Part shown: piece by piece, positions 16,194 to 24,155 of the stretch
Layout: each line of letters begins with the position of its first letter
How positions within the stretch are numbered: position 1 is the first letter of the stretch
Origin: Pseudomonadales bacterium
GTDB taxonomy: Bacteria; Pseudomonadota; Gammaproteobacteria; Pseudomonadales; Azotimanducaceae
Direction of reading: 5' to 3'
Assembly (NCBI GenBank): GCA_019090385.1
Contig: JAHRWB010000126.1
Coordinates: 1 to 36,295 of the forward strand
Length of the DNA: 36,295 bases
Position numbers and translations under genes: made by a program
Notes under the pieces: model-generated
Seen by the model: only the letters and a program-made list of their open reading frames with translations
Database searches by the model: none
Told to the model about the DNA's origin: nothing

Positions 16194-17067
16194 GCATCAA
16201 TGTACAGGCTATACCACCCAATATAAAAATGCCGGCTATTGCTAGTCGCATACTCATTTCCTCTGACATGAATAACACCCCCCCAACGCCCGCAATTACC
16301 GGTACAGAAAGCTGCACACTCGCGGCCTGGGTGGACGACAATGCTGGAACTACCGAATACCAAATGGCGTAACCCAAACCAGAACTAAGGGCACCTGAAG
16401 CCACAGCCAAAGCGACACCACCAACACTTGGCAAGGGCAAGGACAGAAGCGGGTACTCGCCTATGAGTAAAAGCAACCATACAATGAACAATACGGGCAG
16501 GGTTTTAATAAAGTTATTGGCTGTATCGGTGAGCGGATCATTGGCCGATTTGCCCAACAAAGTGTATACCCCCCAGGCGAATCCAGCCGCAGCCATTAAA
16601 ACCGACCCGGTAAACGAGGGTGCAGTAACACCCGGCAGTACCAGGTAAACCAGGCCACCAATAGCCATCATACAACCGACAACTTGAAGACTATTCGGCT
16701 TCTCTCCGGTTAAAAAAGCCCAGGTGAGCATTGTCGCCTGCACACTACCGAATAATATTAACGCCCCGGTCCCTGCACTCAATGACAAATAAGCAAAAGA
16801 AAAAGCCGCAGCATATATGAACAACATCAATGCTGGCATAACCCTTCTCGGCTCAAAGCAAGGTTTTGGGCAGCGAGAATAAACAATTGCTCCCAATAAA
16901 AACGCACCTGATACTAGACGTACAACAGTAAAACTCGCAGGGTCAATTTCTCCTGACATCAGCGCCAGACGACATAAAAGAGAATTAGCCGCAAATGCTA
17001 TCATGGCGATGATTGTCAAAAATATAGTTTTACCCGATAACATAAACTTACTTAATCGCTCCGGCAT
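16180..17067 (-). CDS. DMT superfamily transporter (two EamA domains)
   Basis: Integral membrane protein of 295 aa with about ten hydrophobic segments arranged as two five-helix EamA repeats (roughly 10-140 and 155-290), the standard size for the family. Members export amino acids, metabolites or toxic compounds, mostly from the cytoplasm across the inner membrane. The second repeat ends with the usual glycine-rich G-I-F-I-L-G-G. A second ATG eight codons in (17043) is also possible; neither has a strong ribosome site. It follows the benzoylformate-decarboxylase-like gene after 45 bases and probably carries a pathway substrate or by-product. Confidence 0.9.
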   Translation of the reverse strand: MPERLSKFMLSGKTIFLTIIAMIAFAANSLLCRLALMSGEIDPASFTVVRLVSGAFLLGAIVYSRCPKPCFEPRRVMPALMLFIYAAAFSFAYLSLSAGTGALILFGSVQATMLTWAFLTGEKPNSLQVVGCMMAIGGLVYLVLPGVTAPSFTGSVLMAAAGFAWGVYTLLGKSANDPLTDTANNFIKTLPVLFIVWLLLLIGEYPLLSLPLPSVGGVALAVASGALSSGLGYAIWYSVVPALSSTQAASVQLSVPVIAGVGGVLFMSEEMSMRLAIAGIFILGGIACTLMRLSR

Positions 17068-17112
17068 AAACTACAAACATATCAATAGACACTACCTGCC
17101 TGCGCACTATTC

Positions 17113-18786
17113 TTATACTTCTCCCTGTACTAACGCATCTATCAGTACTGGCTCCGTACCTGAAAGCGCTTCCTTCATAGCAAGCTCAAACTCATTCGCT
17201 GTTTGTGCCACAATTGCTTTCATACCAAATGATTTAGCCAATCCTCCCGGATCTATTGAGGGGTTTTCGAAATCCATACCAATGAACTCTTCATTGCCAT
17301 GAAAAGCCTTCAAGCGCTGCTTGATGATACGGTAGCCACCATTGTTGGCCAGCACAAAGATAATAGGGAGTTTCTGCTTTGCGGCAGTCCAAAGCGCCTG
17401 AATGCTATACATCGCACTACCGTCACCGATAATTGCCACTACTCTACGCTCTGGCCGAGCCACCTGAACACCCACCGCTGCTGCAATGCCCCAGCCAATA
17501 CCACCGCTGACATTGCCGAAGAAATCGTATCTTTCCCGTATAGCAAACAAACCAAGTAAGGTGCCAGAGGTGGTAATCCCTTCATCAACGACAATAGCGT
17601 TCTCCGGCAAATGGGCCACAAGCGACATCATCAGCCAATCTGGCGCCATAGGACTTTCATCTCTATTTCTTTCTGCCTTCTTGCGCAGGTTGTCACGATT
17701 CACACTCCAGTTGCGTTTACTCAATTCGGCAACATTAGCTTTGGCCTGATTCGCAAGCTCTGCGCCCCCCAGTTGCTTTAAAGCAACCACCAGGTCAATT
17801 AAGGTTTCTTTTACATCAGCTTGTATAGCCATCGCTGCAGGATAGTTTTTACCCAGATCACCGTCATTCAACCCGATCTGAACAATGGCTGTACCTTCCG
17901 GCAAGGGATCAATCTCACTGTAAACCGACATTTTTAATAAATCCGAACCTACGCCAATGAGCAAATCATAGTCACTCAATATTTTACGCACTGCCGCTTG
18001 ATTCCGATTGAGCCCACCCATATAGGCTGGATGCTCTGATCGAAAATAAGCACCACTCTGCACTGTCTGTTGATAAACCGGCACACCGAGAACGTCAGCA
18101 AGCTCACTTATTTCGTCCAACGCATCACTGGCTACAACCTCATGACCCGCGATAATTACAGGCGTTCGAGCAGCCAGCAAGCGTTTGGCAAGTGCATCCG
18201 TAACCGCTGCAGAAGGACGCGTGGCAGTTTGTACCCGCGTCGCTGCACCCAAGTCTAACGGCGCTTGCGTATTGAGAATATCTCCCGGCAGGGAAATAAA
18301 TACCGGCCCCGTGGGTGGCGTTAGTGCAATAGTCGCCGCCCGGTGCATGATGCGCGGAAGATCTTCAATTCGCGTCACCTCAACGGCCCACTTCACCACA
18401 GGTTCTGCAATGGGCAGCAAAGGCGCATAAAGCAGGGGTTCCATCAAGCCATGTCCCTGCTCTTGCTGCCCTGCTGTCAGAATAATGGGCGAACCCGTCA
18501 CATAGGCTGTATACAAGGCACCGATCGCATTCCCCAACCCTGGAGCAACGTGTACATTACAAACAGCAAGTTCTCCACTCGCGCGCGCAAAGCCATCTGC
18601 CATGGCTACCACTATGGATTCCTGCAGAGCCATCACATAGCCAATATCCGCCCGTTCCGTCAGTGCATGCATAATTGGCAATTCCGTCGTACCCGGGTTA
18701 CCAAACAAAGTCGAGACCCCTTCGCTACGCAGCAATGCAAGAAAAGCACTGCGCCCGGTTATTAGATTGCTGTCGGTTTCAGCCAC
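17113..18786 (-). CDS. Benzoylformate decarboxylase-like TPP enzyme
   Basis: TPP enzyme of 557 aa. F-G-N-P-G-T-T-E-L-P near the N-terminus, the activating Glu56 in A-L-Q-E, His79 in N-V-H-V-A-P-G, and G-D-G-S-A-M-Y-S-I-Q-A-L-W-T-A-A from 454 ending at N-N 481-482 all closely resemble benzoylformate decarboxylase. The second active-site His of that enzyme is not obvious. It should decarboxylate a 2-oxo acid to an aldehyde. The start is a GTG at 18786 with GGGGA 6 bases upstream; the frame is open to 18873, but that would overlap the neighbouring gene and use TTG. It lies between the aldolase and the exporter on one strand. Confidence 0.92.
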   Translation of the reverse strand: MAETDSNLITGRSAFLALLRSEGVSTLFGNPGTTELPIMHALTERADIGYVMALQESIVVAMADGFARASGELAVCNVHVAPGLGNAIGALYTAYVTGSPIILTAGQQEQGHGLMEPLLYAPLLPIAEPVVKWAVEVTRIEDLPRIMHRAATIALTPPTGPVFISLPGDILNTQAPLDLGAATRVQTATRPSAAVTDALAKRLLAARTPVIIAGHEVVASDALDEISELADVLGVPVYQQTVQSGAYFRSEHPAYMGGLNRNQAAVRKILSDYDLLIGVGSDLLKMSVYSEIDPLPEGTAIVQIGLNDGDLGKNYPAAMAIQADVKETLIDLVVALKQLGGAELANQAKANVAELSKRNWSVNRDNLRKKAERNRDESPMAPDWLMMSLVAHLPENAIVVDEGITTSGTLLGLFAIRERYDFFGNVSGGIGWGIAAAVGVQVARPERRVVAIIGDGSAMYSIQALWTAAKQKLPIIFVLANNGGYRIIKQRLKAFHGNEEFIGMDFENPSIDPGGLAKSFGMKAIVAQTANEFELAMKEALSGTEPVLIDALVQGEV

Positions 18787-18850
18787 AGTTATTCCCCAGT
18801 CTCTATTAAAAAAGTTTTTCTTGAAAAAGCCGCTATTTGAAAACGCGTTC

Positions 18851-19624
18851 TTAGTCGGCGTACCCAGGGGCAATTTTATCTGCCAAGCGCCGCATACTGG
18901 GCCAGGCTGCCCCGGCCATTCCTTCCCAGGAAGCTGGGTTATTAAAGGTATTCTGCATCATATCGACAGCTTCTTGCTTAGGCATATGCAAGGTTCCCGC
19001 AGCATTTGCGTTTACCTGTATCTGGCAACTACGCTCCAGATAATACATACGCATAAAACAGCTGGCCACGCTGGCACCCAGTGCCAAGGTTCCATGATTG
19101 CGCAGCAACATCAGATGTTTGGTATTCAGGTCTGCCACAAGGCGTTCACGTTCACCTAAATCCAGAGCGACACCTTCCCACTCGTGATAGGCCAAATCAT
19201 GGTAAACGAACATCGCATGCTGGTTTATGGGAAGCAAACCCTCCTGGGTACAAGAAACTGCTACGCCACTGTCTGTATGCAGATGCATGACCGCACTGGC
19301 ATCGGAGCGCGCCATATGCACAGCGCTATGAATGGTAAAACCTGCAGTATTCACACCGTATCCGGAATCGATCACCACCTTACCTTCAACATCTATTTTT
19401 ACCAGGTTAGACGCCGTAACTTCGCTGAACAAAAACCCAAACGGGTTGAGTAAAAAATGTTCAGCGGGGCCTGGAACGCGGGCTGACAGGTGCGTGAAAA
19501 CCATATCATCCCAGCCATAGTGACTGACTAGCCTGTAGGCTGCTGCTAAATCCTGACGCACAGCCCATTCCTCAGCTGAAATCTGTTCCCTGATATCTTC
19601 CAGGGCTACCCCGGCTTCACTCAT
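18851..19624 (-). CDS. Class II aldolase/adducin family protein
   Basis: Protein of 257 aa from the ATG at 19624; the frame is open to a TTG at 19675. The family fold is shown by T-H-L-S-A-R (44-49), the pair His114 and His116 in M-H-L-H-T, and His177 in R-N-H-G-T, the expected metal ligands. The position of the catalytic Glu of fuculose aldolase reads T-I-H-S-A-V-H, so aldol cleavage is not assured; relatives include decarboxylases and dehydratases. It is the first gene of a leftward operon with the TPP decarboxylase (64-base gap) and the exporter. It probably makes or uses a carbonyl compound for the decarboxylase (inference). Confidence 0.9.
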   Translation of the reverse strand: MSEAGVALEDIREQISAEEWAVRQDLAAAYRLVSHYGWDDMVFTHLSARVPGPAEHFLLNPFGFLFSEVTASNLVKIDVEGKVVIDSGYGVNTAGFTIHSAVHMARSDASAVMHLHTDSGVAVSCTQEGLLPINQHAMFVYHDLAYHEWEGVALDLGERERLVADLNTKHLMLLRNHGTLALGASVASCFMRMYYLERSCQIQVNANAAGTLHMPKQEAVDMMQNTFNNPASWEGMAGAAWPSMRRLADKIAPGYAD

Positions 19625-19718
19625 CTCTTTCTCGCAAACATTAGATAATTTAGTCCACACTGATGTTAGCGCCAATTGAACCCGCTTACACGGTTAATAT
19701 TCCCGACAGCCACGGTTT

Positions 19719-19746
19719 TTTACAACACCTTGGTGTATGTTATATG
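19719..19746 (+). promoter_or_regulatory. Promoter with an embedded palindrome, upstream of a CoA-transferase
   Basis: TTTACA (19719-19724) and TATATG (19741-19746) are 16 bases apart. The palindrome ACACC-TT-GGTGT (19725-19736) fills most of the spacer, a placement where a bound repressor would block RNA polymerase. The CoA-transferase ATG is 22 bases after the -10. The same site could also affect the divergent aldolase operon. Confidence 0.45.
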
Positions 19747-19768
19747 CATTCCTAAATAAGGCTGAAAT

Positions 19769-20941
19769 ATGAAAGATGCACCGCTCTTCAATCTGAAAGT
19801 ACTCGACATGTCACGTGTCCTAGCTGGTCCGTTTGCGGGGCGCTTGTTAGCGGACCTCGGTGCAGAAGTGGTAAAAGTAGAGCCACCGGAAGGTGATGTT
19901 ACGCGCAACTGGGGGAAACAGATCAACGGAATATCCGGCTTTTATCATCAACAGAATGCAGGAAAAGAAAACATATCCATCGATCTAAAGCAGACATCCG
20001 GCGTCACGCTGTTTAAAGAGCTGGCCAAGAAAGCAGATGTAGTTCTGGAAAATTTTCGACCCGGCGTAATGAAAAAACTGGGTATAGACTGGGAAGTACT
20101 TCATGCACTCAACCCCTCACTGATAATGGTTTCTATCTCAGGATTTGGCCAAAGTGGCCCAGAATCCGAACGGCCGGCCTATGCACCCATAGTTCATGCA
20201 GAAACCGGCGGAATCCTTAGGCAGGCGGCAAAAACAGGCGGCTCTGCCAGAGAGTTGCTCATGGCCATTGCCGACACCAATGCCGGATTGCACGGGTTAG
20301 TTGCCCTGCTAGCGGCCATTCTCCAACGTCAACAATCGGGTCTGGGCCAGCATATCGATATTGCTATGGTTGACGCCATGTTAATAAATGACGAACAGAC
20401 CAACTTTTTTCTTGAAGATGTCCCCGTGCAAACAGGTGCCAGTGAAGTGTGGGAAACAAGCAACGGTCCAATTATGATCGCAGGGGATTTTCGACATATA
20501 TGGCGTACGGTTAACCGTGTTTTAGGGGTGCCCGACCCCACCACTCCGGAAACAAAACTGGCAGAAAAAGTCTCACTGCGGCGCAGCGCCTTCCAGGAAT
20601 TTTTATTCTCCTTTAATACCCGACCTGAAATGCTTGAAGCACTGGATAGCGCCAACCTGGCATCTGGCGGCGTGTTCAGCACCGGCGAGTACCTCAAAAA
20701 TTCCGCAACTCTCAAACACCGGGAGAGCATCCAATACATAGATGACCGAAATGGCGGCACTCGCCCCACATTTCAAAGCCCGTACCGTTTTTCTAATTCA
20801 TCTAGCGGTGTTCGCAAAGGCGCGCCCCACCTTGGGGAACACAATACACAGATCCTTCAGGAATGGCTGAATATCGAGGCATCAGAAATCAAAGCACTGG
20901 AGGACAGCAAAGTTTTACACAGCAAGCTGCCTGGCGATTAA
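19769..20941 (+). CDS. Class III CoA-transferase family protein with catalytic Asp replaced by Ala
   Basis: Protein of 390 aa with the CaiB/BaiF fold signatures: V-L-D-M-S-R-V-L-A-G-P near 11-21 and N-F-R-P-G-V at 95-100. Residues 131-140 read P-E-S-E-R-P-A-Y-A-P, aligning without gaps to P-W-S-H-K-P-V-Y-D-P in the CoA-transferase at 12430-13614. Ala139 therefore stands where the catalytic Asp should be (codon GCA). It may be inactive, use another carboxylate, or belong to a subgroup with different chemistry. AAGG lies 8 bases upstream of the ATG. It is divergent from the aldolase/TPP/exporter operon and may share its regulator. Confidence 0.92.
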   Translation: MKDAPLFNLKVLDMSRVLAGPFAGRLLADLGAEVVKVEPPEGDVTRNWGKQINGISGFYHQQNAGKENISIDLKQTSGVTLFKELAKKADVVLENFRPGVMKKLGIDWEVLHALNPSLIMVSISGFGQSGPESERPAYAPIVHAETGGILRQAAKTGGSARELLMAIADTNAGLHGLVALLAAILQRQQSGLGQHIDIAMVDAMLINDEQTNFFLEDVPVQTGASEVWETSNGPIMIAGDFRHIWRTVNRVLGVPDPTTPETKLAEKVSLRRSAFQEFLFSFNTRPEMLEALDSANLASGGVFSTGEYLKNSATLKHRESIQYIDDRNGGTRPTFQSPYRFSNSSSGVRKGAPHLGEHNTQILQEWLNIEASEIKALEDSKVLHSKLPGD

Positions 20942-21082
20942 AACCTGTTTTATGCTGCATATGAAGATCTTCCACACTTTTTCGCCGGTGGACTACAAAT
21001 AAGTTAATACCACGCAAGGATAGGTTGACCGCTGCATCCAGCCTTAGCTAAAGTTCAAGTTCCACAGCCTAAGGGGATTCCT

Positions 21083-21508
21083 GTGCACAATGTTGGAGAT
21101 TTACTGGCAGCACGCATGAGTGAAGAGGTCGTATGGATTGAGCCACTGGCGCCTGTCTACGACGCACTGCACCTAATGAATGAGCACAATATTGGTGCGC
21201 TTCTTGTACAAATTGATGAATATCTGGTCGGAATAGTCTCCGAGCGCGACTATGTACGCAAAGTAATCCTGGATACCCACTCTGCAAAAACAACCAAAGT
21301 CTCTGAAATTATGACACGTGATGTAATCACGGTGACGCGTATAGATACCGTGGTGCACTGTGTGGCACTAATGCGCAAACATCAAGTGCGCCATTTACCT
21401 GTTGTAGAGGCCGGCAGAGCCATTGGTATGGTCTCTTTACGCGATCTATTTCTGGATGTCATACACGAAAAATTCGAAGAACACGATATCAGCACTGAAA
21501 CCGACTGA
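21083..21508 (+). CDS. CBS-domain-pair protein
   Basis: Small protein of 141 aa made of two CBS motifs (about 8-65 and 72-130) and little else. Recognisable pieces are G-I-V-S-E-R-D-Y at the end of the first motif and G-M-V-S-L-R-D-L at the end of the second. Such pairs bind adenine nucleotides and sense energy state; stand-alone versions are common in proteobacteria and have no assigned target. Translation starts at a GTG with AAGGGG 5 bases upstream. It is preceded by a 141-base gap after the CoA-transferase and converges with a crotonase gene. Confidence 0.92.
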   Translation: MHNVGDLLAARMSEEVVWIEPLAPVYDALHLMNEHNIGALLVQIDEYLVGIVSERDYVRKVILDTHSAKTTKVSEIMTRDVITVTRIDTVVHCVALMRKHQVRHLPVVEAGRAIGMVSLRDLFLDVIHEKFEEHDISTETD

Positions 21509-21581
21509 CGACCCACCAAGCTCTCGCCATGACAGTCGCCGAATTGAATTCAGACGTGGACTGGACTAACCAAAAATCGGC

Positions 21582-22409
21582 TTATTTTCCCTGAAAAACA
21601 GGCTCACGCTTTTCTACAAATGCCTTTATGGCTTCCTGGTGATCTTCGGTCTGACCACAATGCCGATGATGGGTTGCCTCCAAATCCATGCAGGCTTCCA
21701 TATCTTCATTTAAAGCCCGGTTCAGATTTTCCTTCATATAGCGATAAGCAATGCTCGGACCATTGGCCAGCCTACGAGCAATTTCCATGGTTTTCCCTTG
21801 TAACTCATCTGCATCACAAACCCAGTTGGCCAGACCCAGACTTTTAGCTTCTTCCGCGCCAATCCTATCAGACAAATAGTATAATTCTTTAGCCTTGGCC
21901 GCACCCACCAACTGCGCCAAAAAGTAACTACCCCCAAAATCCCCGGAATAGCCAATACGTGCAAATGCCGTTGTCATAATGGCATTGCGACTCATGACTC
22001 TGAGATCGCAGGCCAATGCCAGGCATAAACCTGCGCCTGCCGCAGCACCTGGTAATGCAGCCAGTGTTGGTTTGGGCATTCGGTATAGTCGGCCCGCCGT
22101 TTCCCGCTGATTTATTCTTTGCTCATGAATTCTACGATCAATGGGTGTGACGCCTTGTTCCGTTCGCGCCGAGGCCGCAGCCATTCCCTTCACATCTCCA
22201 CCTGCGCAAAAAGCCCTGCCTGCACCCGTCAGCACCACGCACTTCACCTCCGGATCAAACTCCACAGCGGCAAATGTTTCCCGCATTGCCTTATTCATTG
22301 AAGCCGACATAGCATTTTTCGCTTCCGGGCGATTCAGCGTTAAAATAGCAACCCCATCCTCTACACGGGCCAACAAGTCCTCACTGCCTGTCTCGATGCT
22401 TTTATCCAT
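21582..22409 (-). CDS. Enoyl-CoA hydratase/isomerase (crotonase) family protein
   Basis: Crotonase-fold protein of 275 aa. The oxyanion-hole segments are present as F-C-A-G-G-D-V-K and G-A-A-A-G-A-G-L. By-eye alignment to rat enoyl-CoA hydratase puts Cys and Phe at the positions of Glu144 and Glu164, so ordinary hydration is doubtful. An Asp in I-G-Y-S-G-D may act instead, as in isomerases and dehalogenases of the fold. AGGAAG lies upstream of the ATG. It is divergent from another crotonase gene across 210 bases. That gap holds a 6-base inverted repeat (CACTAC 22491-22496, GTAGTG 22521-22526) of uncertain meaning. Confidence 0.93.
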   Translation of the reverse strand: MDKSIETGSEDLLARVEDGVAILTLNRPEAKNAMSASMNKAMRETFAAVEFDPEVKCVVLTGAGRAFCAGGDVKGMAAASARTEQGVTPIDRRIHEQRINQRETAGRLYRMPKPTLAALPGAAAGAGLCLALACDLRVMSRNAIMTTAFARIGYSGDFGGSYFLAQLVGAAKAKELYYLSDRIGAEEAKSLGLANWVCDADELQGKTMEIARRLANGPSIAYRYMKENLNRALNEDMEACMDLEATHHRHCGQTEDHQEAIKAFVEKREPVFQGK

Positions 22410-22619
22410 TGATCACTTCCTTTCATTTTGTGCTTTCTAAGAGGATATACTCAGCGCATCAATAACGCGAACCGCCGTGGAGCAAATAGTCACTACGAAG
22501 GTTGCACAATTTGATACAGTGTAGTGCGGCCAAGGCCCTACAGAATTACCCACACATAATCGCCGGATGAAGCAATTTTCTGCGAAATTGATAACTTGAG
22601 AACTTGATAAAAAAAAGCT

Positions 22620-23420
22620 ATGACTGAATACAAGACAATCACTGTTAAAAAGAAAGGCCAGGTTGACTGGCTAACCTTGAACCGACCTGAGGCCTTAAAC
22701 TCTATCAATACGCCTATGGTTACTGAATTGAGAGATTACTTTGCCCAGTTGGCAGAGGACCGACATACCCGGGTGGTGGTCTTCTCCGGTGCCGGCCGAG
22801 CCTTTTGCGCCGGCCTTGATATCAAAGCAAACAGCGCCGGCAATGAAGAAAAACATTTTGGTGGAGGTATGGGGTTCCAAGGTTATCTGGCTGAAGTCTA
22901 TATCCGCATGAGAAAATGTCCGCAACCCATTATTTCTCTGGTACAGGGTGCAGCCTGTGGTGGCGGGTTTGCCTTCATGCTGGCTTCGGATATCCGAATA
23001 GCAGGGGAAAGTGCAAAAATGAATGCCGCTTTTATCAAAATCGGCCTCTCAGCCTGTGATATGGGGACTAGCTATTTCTTACCCCGACTAGTGGGAACTT
23101 CTGTTGCCTCGGAGCTCATGTTGACAGGCCGGTTCATCAATGCAGAAAGAGCCCTGCGCACGAATCTGGTATCAGAAGTTGTCCCTGACGCCCAGCTAGA
23201 GACAGCCGCACAATCCTATATTGATGACATGTTGGCGACCTCTCCAATGGGTTTACGCATGACCAAAGAGGGATTGAATATTGCAATCGATTCTGGAGGA
23301 CTGGAAGCAGCGATGGCCATAGAAAATAGAAACCAGCTAATGTGCGCCAGAAGCAATGATGCAAAAGAAGGAATGAGGGCATTTATAGAAAAAAGAGCGC
23401 CAAACTATACAGGTACCTAA
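22620..23420 (+). CDS. Enoyl-CoA hydratase/isomerase (crotonase) family protein
   Basis: Crotonase-fold protein of 266 aa. F-C-A-G-L-D-I-K and A-A-C-G-G-G-F-A supply the oxyanion hole. The two catalytic glutamates of rat enoyl-CoA hydratase align to Ala and Phe. L-S-A-C-D-M-G-T-S-Y with its Asp is the likely active-site element, typical of a crotonase subgroup without assigned reaction. Its C-terminus E-K-R-A-P-N-Y-T-G is usual for the family. The ribosome site is weak, although two A-C-T-T-G-A repeats lie just upstream. It is transcribed divergently from 21582-22409 and converges with the GST gene. Confidence 0.93.
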   Translation: MTEYKTITVKKKGQVDWLTLNRPEALNSINTPMVTELRDYFAQLAEDRHTRVVVFSGAGRAFCAGLDIKANSAGNEEKHFGGGMGFQGYLAEVYIRMRKCPQPIISLVQGAACGGGFAFMLASDIRIAGESAKMNAAFIKIGLSACDMGTSYFLPRLVGTSVASELMLTGRFINAERALRTNLVSEVVPDAQLETAAQSYIDDMLATSPMGLRMTKEGLNIAIDSGGLEAAMAIENRNQLMCARSNDAKEGMRAFIEKRAPNYTGT

Positions 23421-23468
23421 CGCCCTCTAACGAAATCCTGAGCACCAATGCCCCGGCGCAAGCACAAT

Positions 23469-23490
23469 CCCCGGGGGGACTATCCCGGGG
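23469..23490. terminator. G+C-rich hairpin between converging genes
   Basis: CCCCGGG (23469-23475) and CCCGGGG (23484-23490) pair around an 8-base loop. This lies about 50 bases after the crotonase stop and 16 bases beyond the GST stop. The stem is far more G+C-rich than the surroundings. No U-tract follows on the plus strand. Confidence 0.5.
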
Positions 23491-23499
23491 GTAAACTGA

Positions 23500-23515
23500 A
23501 GGAGACTAATCTCCT
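23500..23515 (-). terminator. Tight hairpin at the GST stop codon
   Basis: AGGAGA (23500-23505) and TCTCCT (23510-23515) pair perfectly around a four-base loop (CTAA), which carries the GST stop codon. It is the first of two hairpins a leftward transcript would meet. Its role could be termination or mRNA 3'-end protection. Confidence 0.4.
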
Positions 23516-24114
23516 CTGGCAGCTGTGGCCTGCATTGCTGGCGTATCTGCTACGCCAGCATACCAATTCGCCAGTGACGGGTAGGTAGACTGCCAGTCCG
23601 GCAATCTCTCAAATCGAGCGAGCATATCGAGAGCACAGGCCAGTGTTATATGGAAAAAGTCCCATTCATGAACACCTTGCCAGTCCGTCCATAACTTTTC
23701 AAAATAAGCCATACAGCGGATGGCACGCTCAGCCTCTACACCCAGGACAAAGTCCGATACACATGCCTCCTTATGAAACATCGACTCCCTGCCCCATACG
23801 GCAATACCATCCAGAAAGCCTGTCGCCAGGCTATCCAGGGCGATGTCCTCCCAATCAGGCTGGAACCCAGGCTTAACAAAGTTTGCTTGCAAATACCGAT
23901 AAATATTACAAGTTTCACCCAGCACAAAACCTTCTGTTACCAGGGTGGGCACACGTCCCAAGGGGCTATGCCCCAGTACCAAGTTGTCAGGTCTGCGGGT
24001 AACAACTTCTATTTCCTCGACTCGCTCCTCAGGTGCAAGGCTTGAATTAATATCGTAAAGCGCAATCCTGATAATCCGCGCATAGGGCGAATTCTTTGAA
24101 TAGTAAAGTTTCAT
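23506..24114 (-). CDS. Glutathione S-transferase family protein
   Basis: GST-like protein of 202 aa. The thioredoxin-like domain opens M-K-L-Y-Y-S-K-N-S-P-Y-A-R, with S-P in the catalytic helix region. G-R-V-P-T-L holds the cis-proline, and G-E-T-C replaces the usual E-S pair. The all-helical C-terminal domain follows from about residue 85. GAGGGGAG lies 5 bases upstream of the ATG. It is the second gene of a leftward pair with the LLM oxidoreductase (41-base gap). It is not close to the other GST at 13855-14469. Conjugation or glutathione-dependent removal of a leaving group is likely; the substrate is unknown. Confidence 0.9.
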   Translation of the reverse strand: MKLYYSKNSPYARIIRIALYDINSSLAPEERVEEIEVVTRRPDNLVLGHSPLGRVPTLVTEGFVLGETCNIYRYLQANFVKPGFQPDWEDIALDSLATGFLDGIAVWGRESMFHKEACVSDFVLGVEAERAIRCMAYFEKLWTDWQGVHEWDFFHITLACALDMLARFERLPDWQSTYPSLANWYAGVADTPAMQATAARGD

Positions 24115-24155
24115 ATTTAGCTCCCCTCAAAAGCCCTGGGTTCAAAACACTAAAT

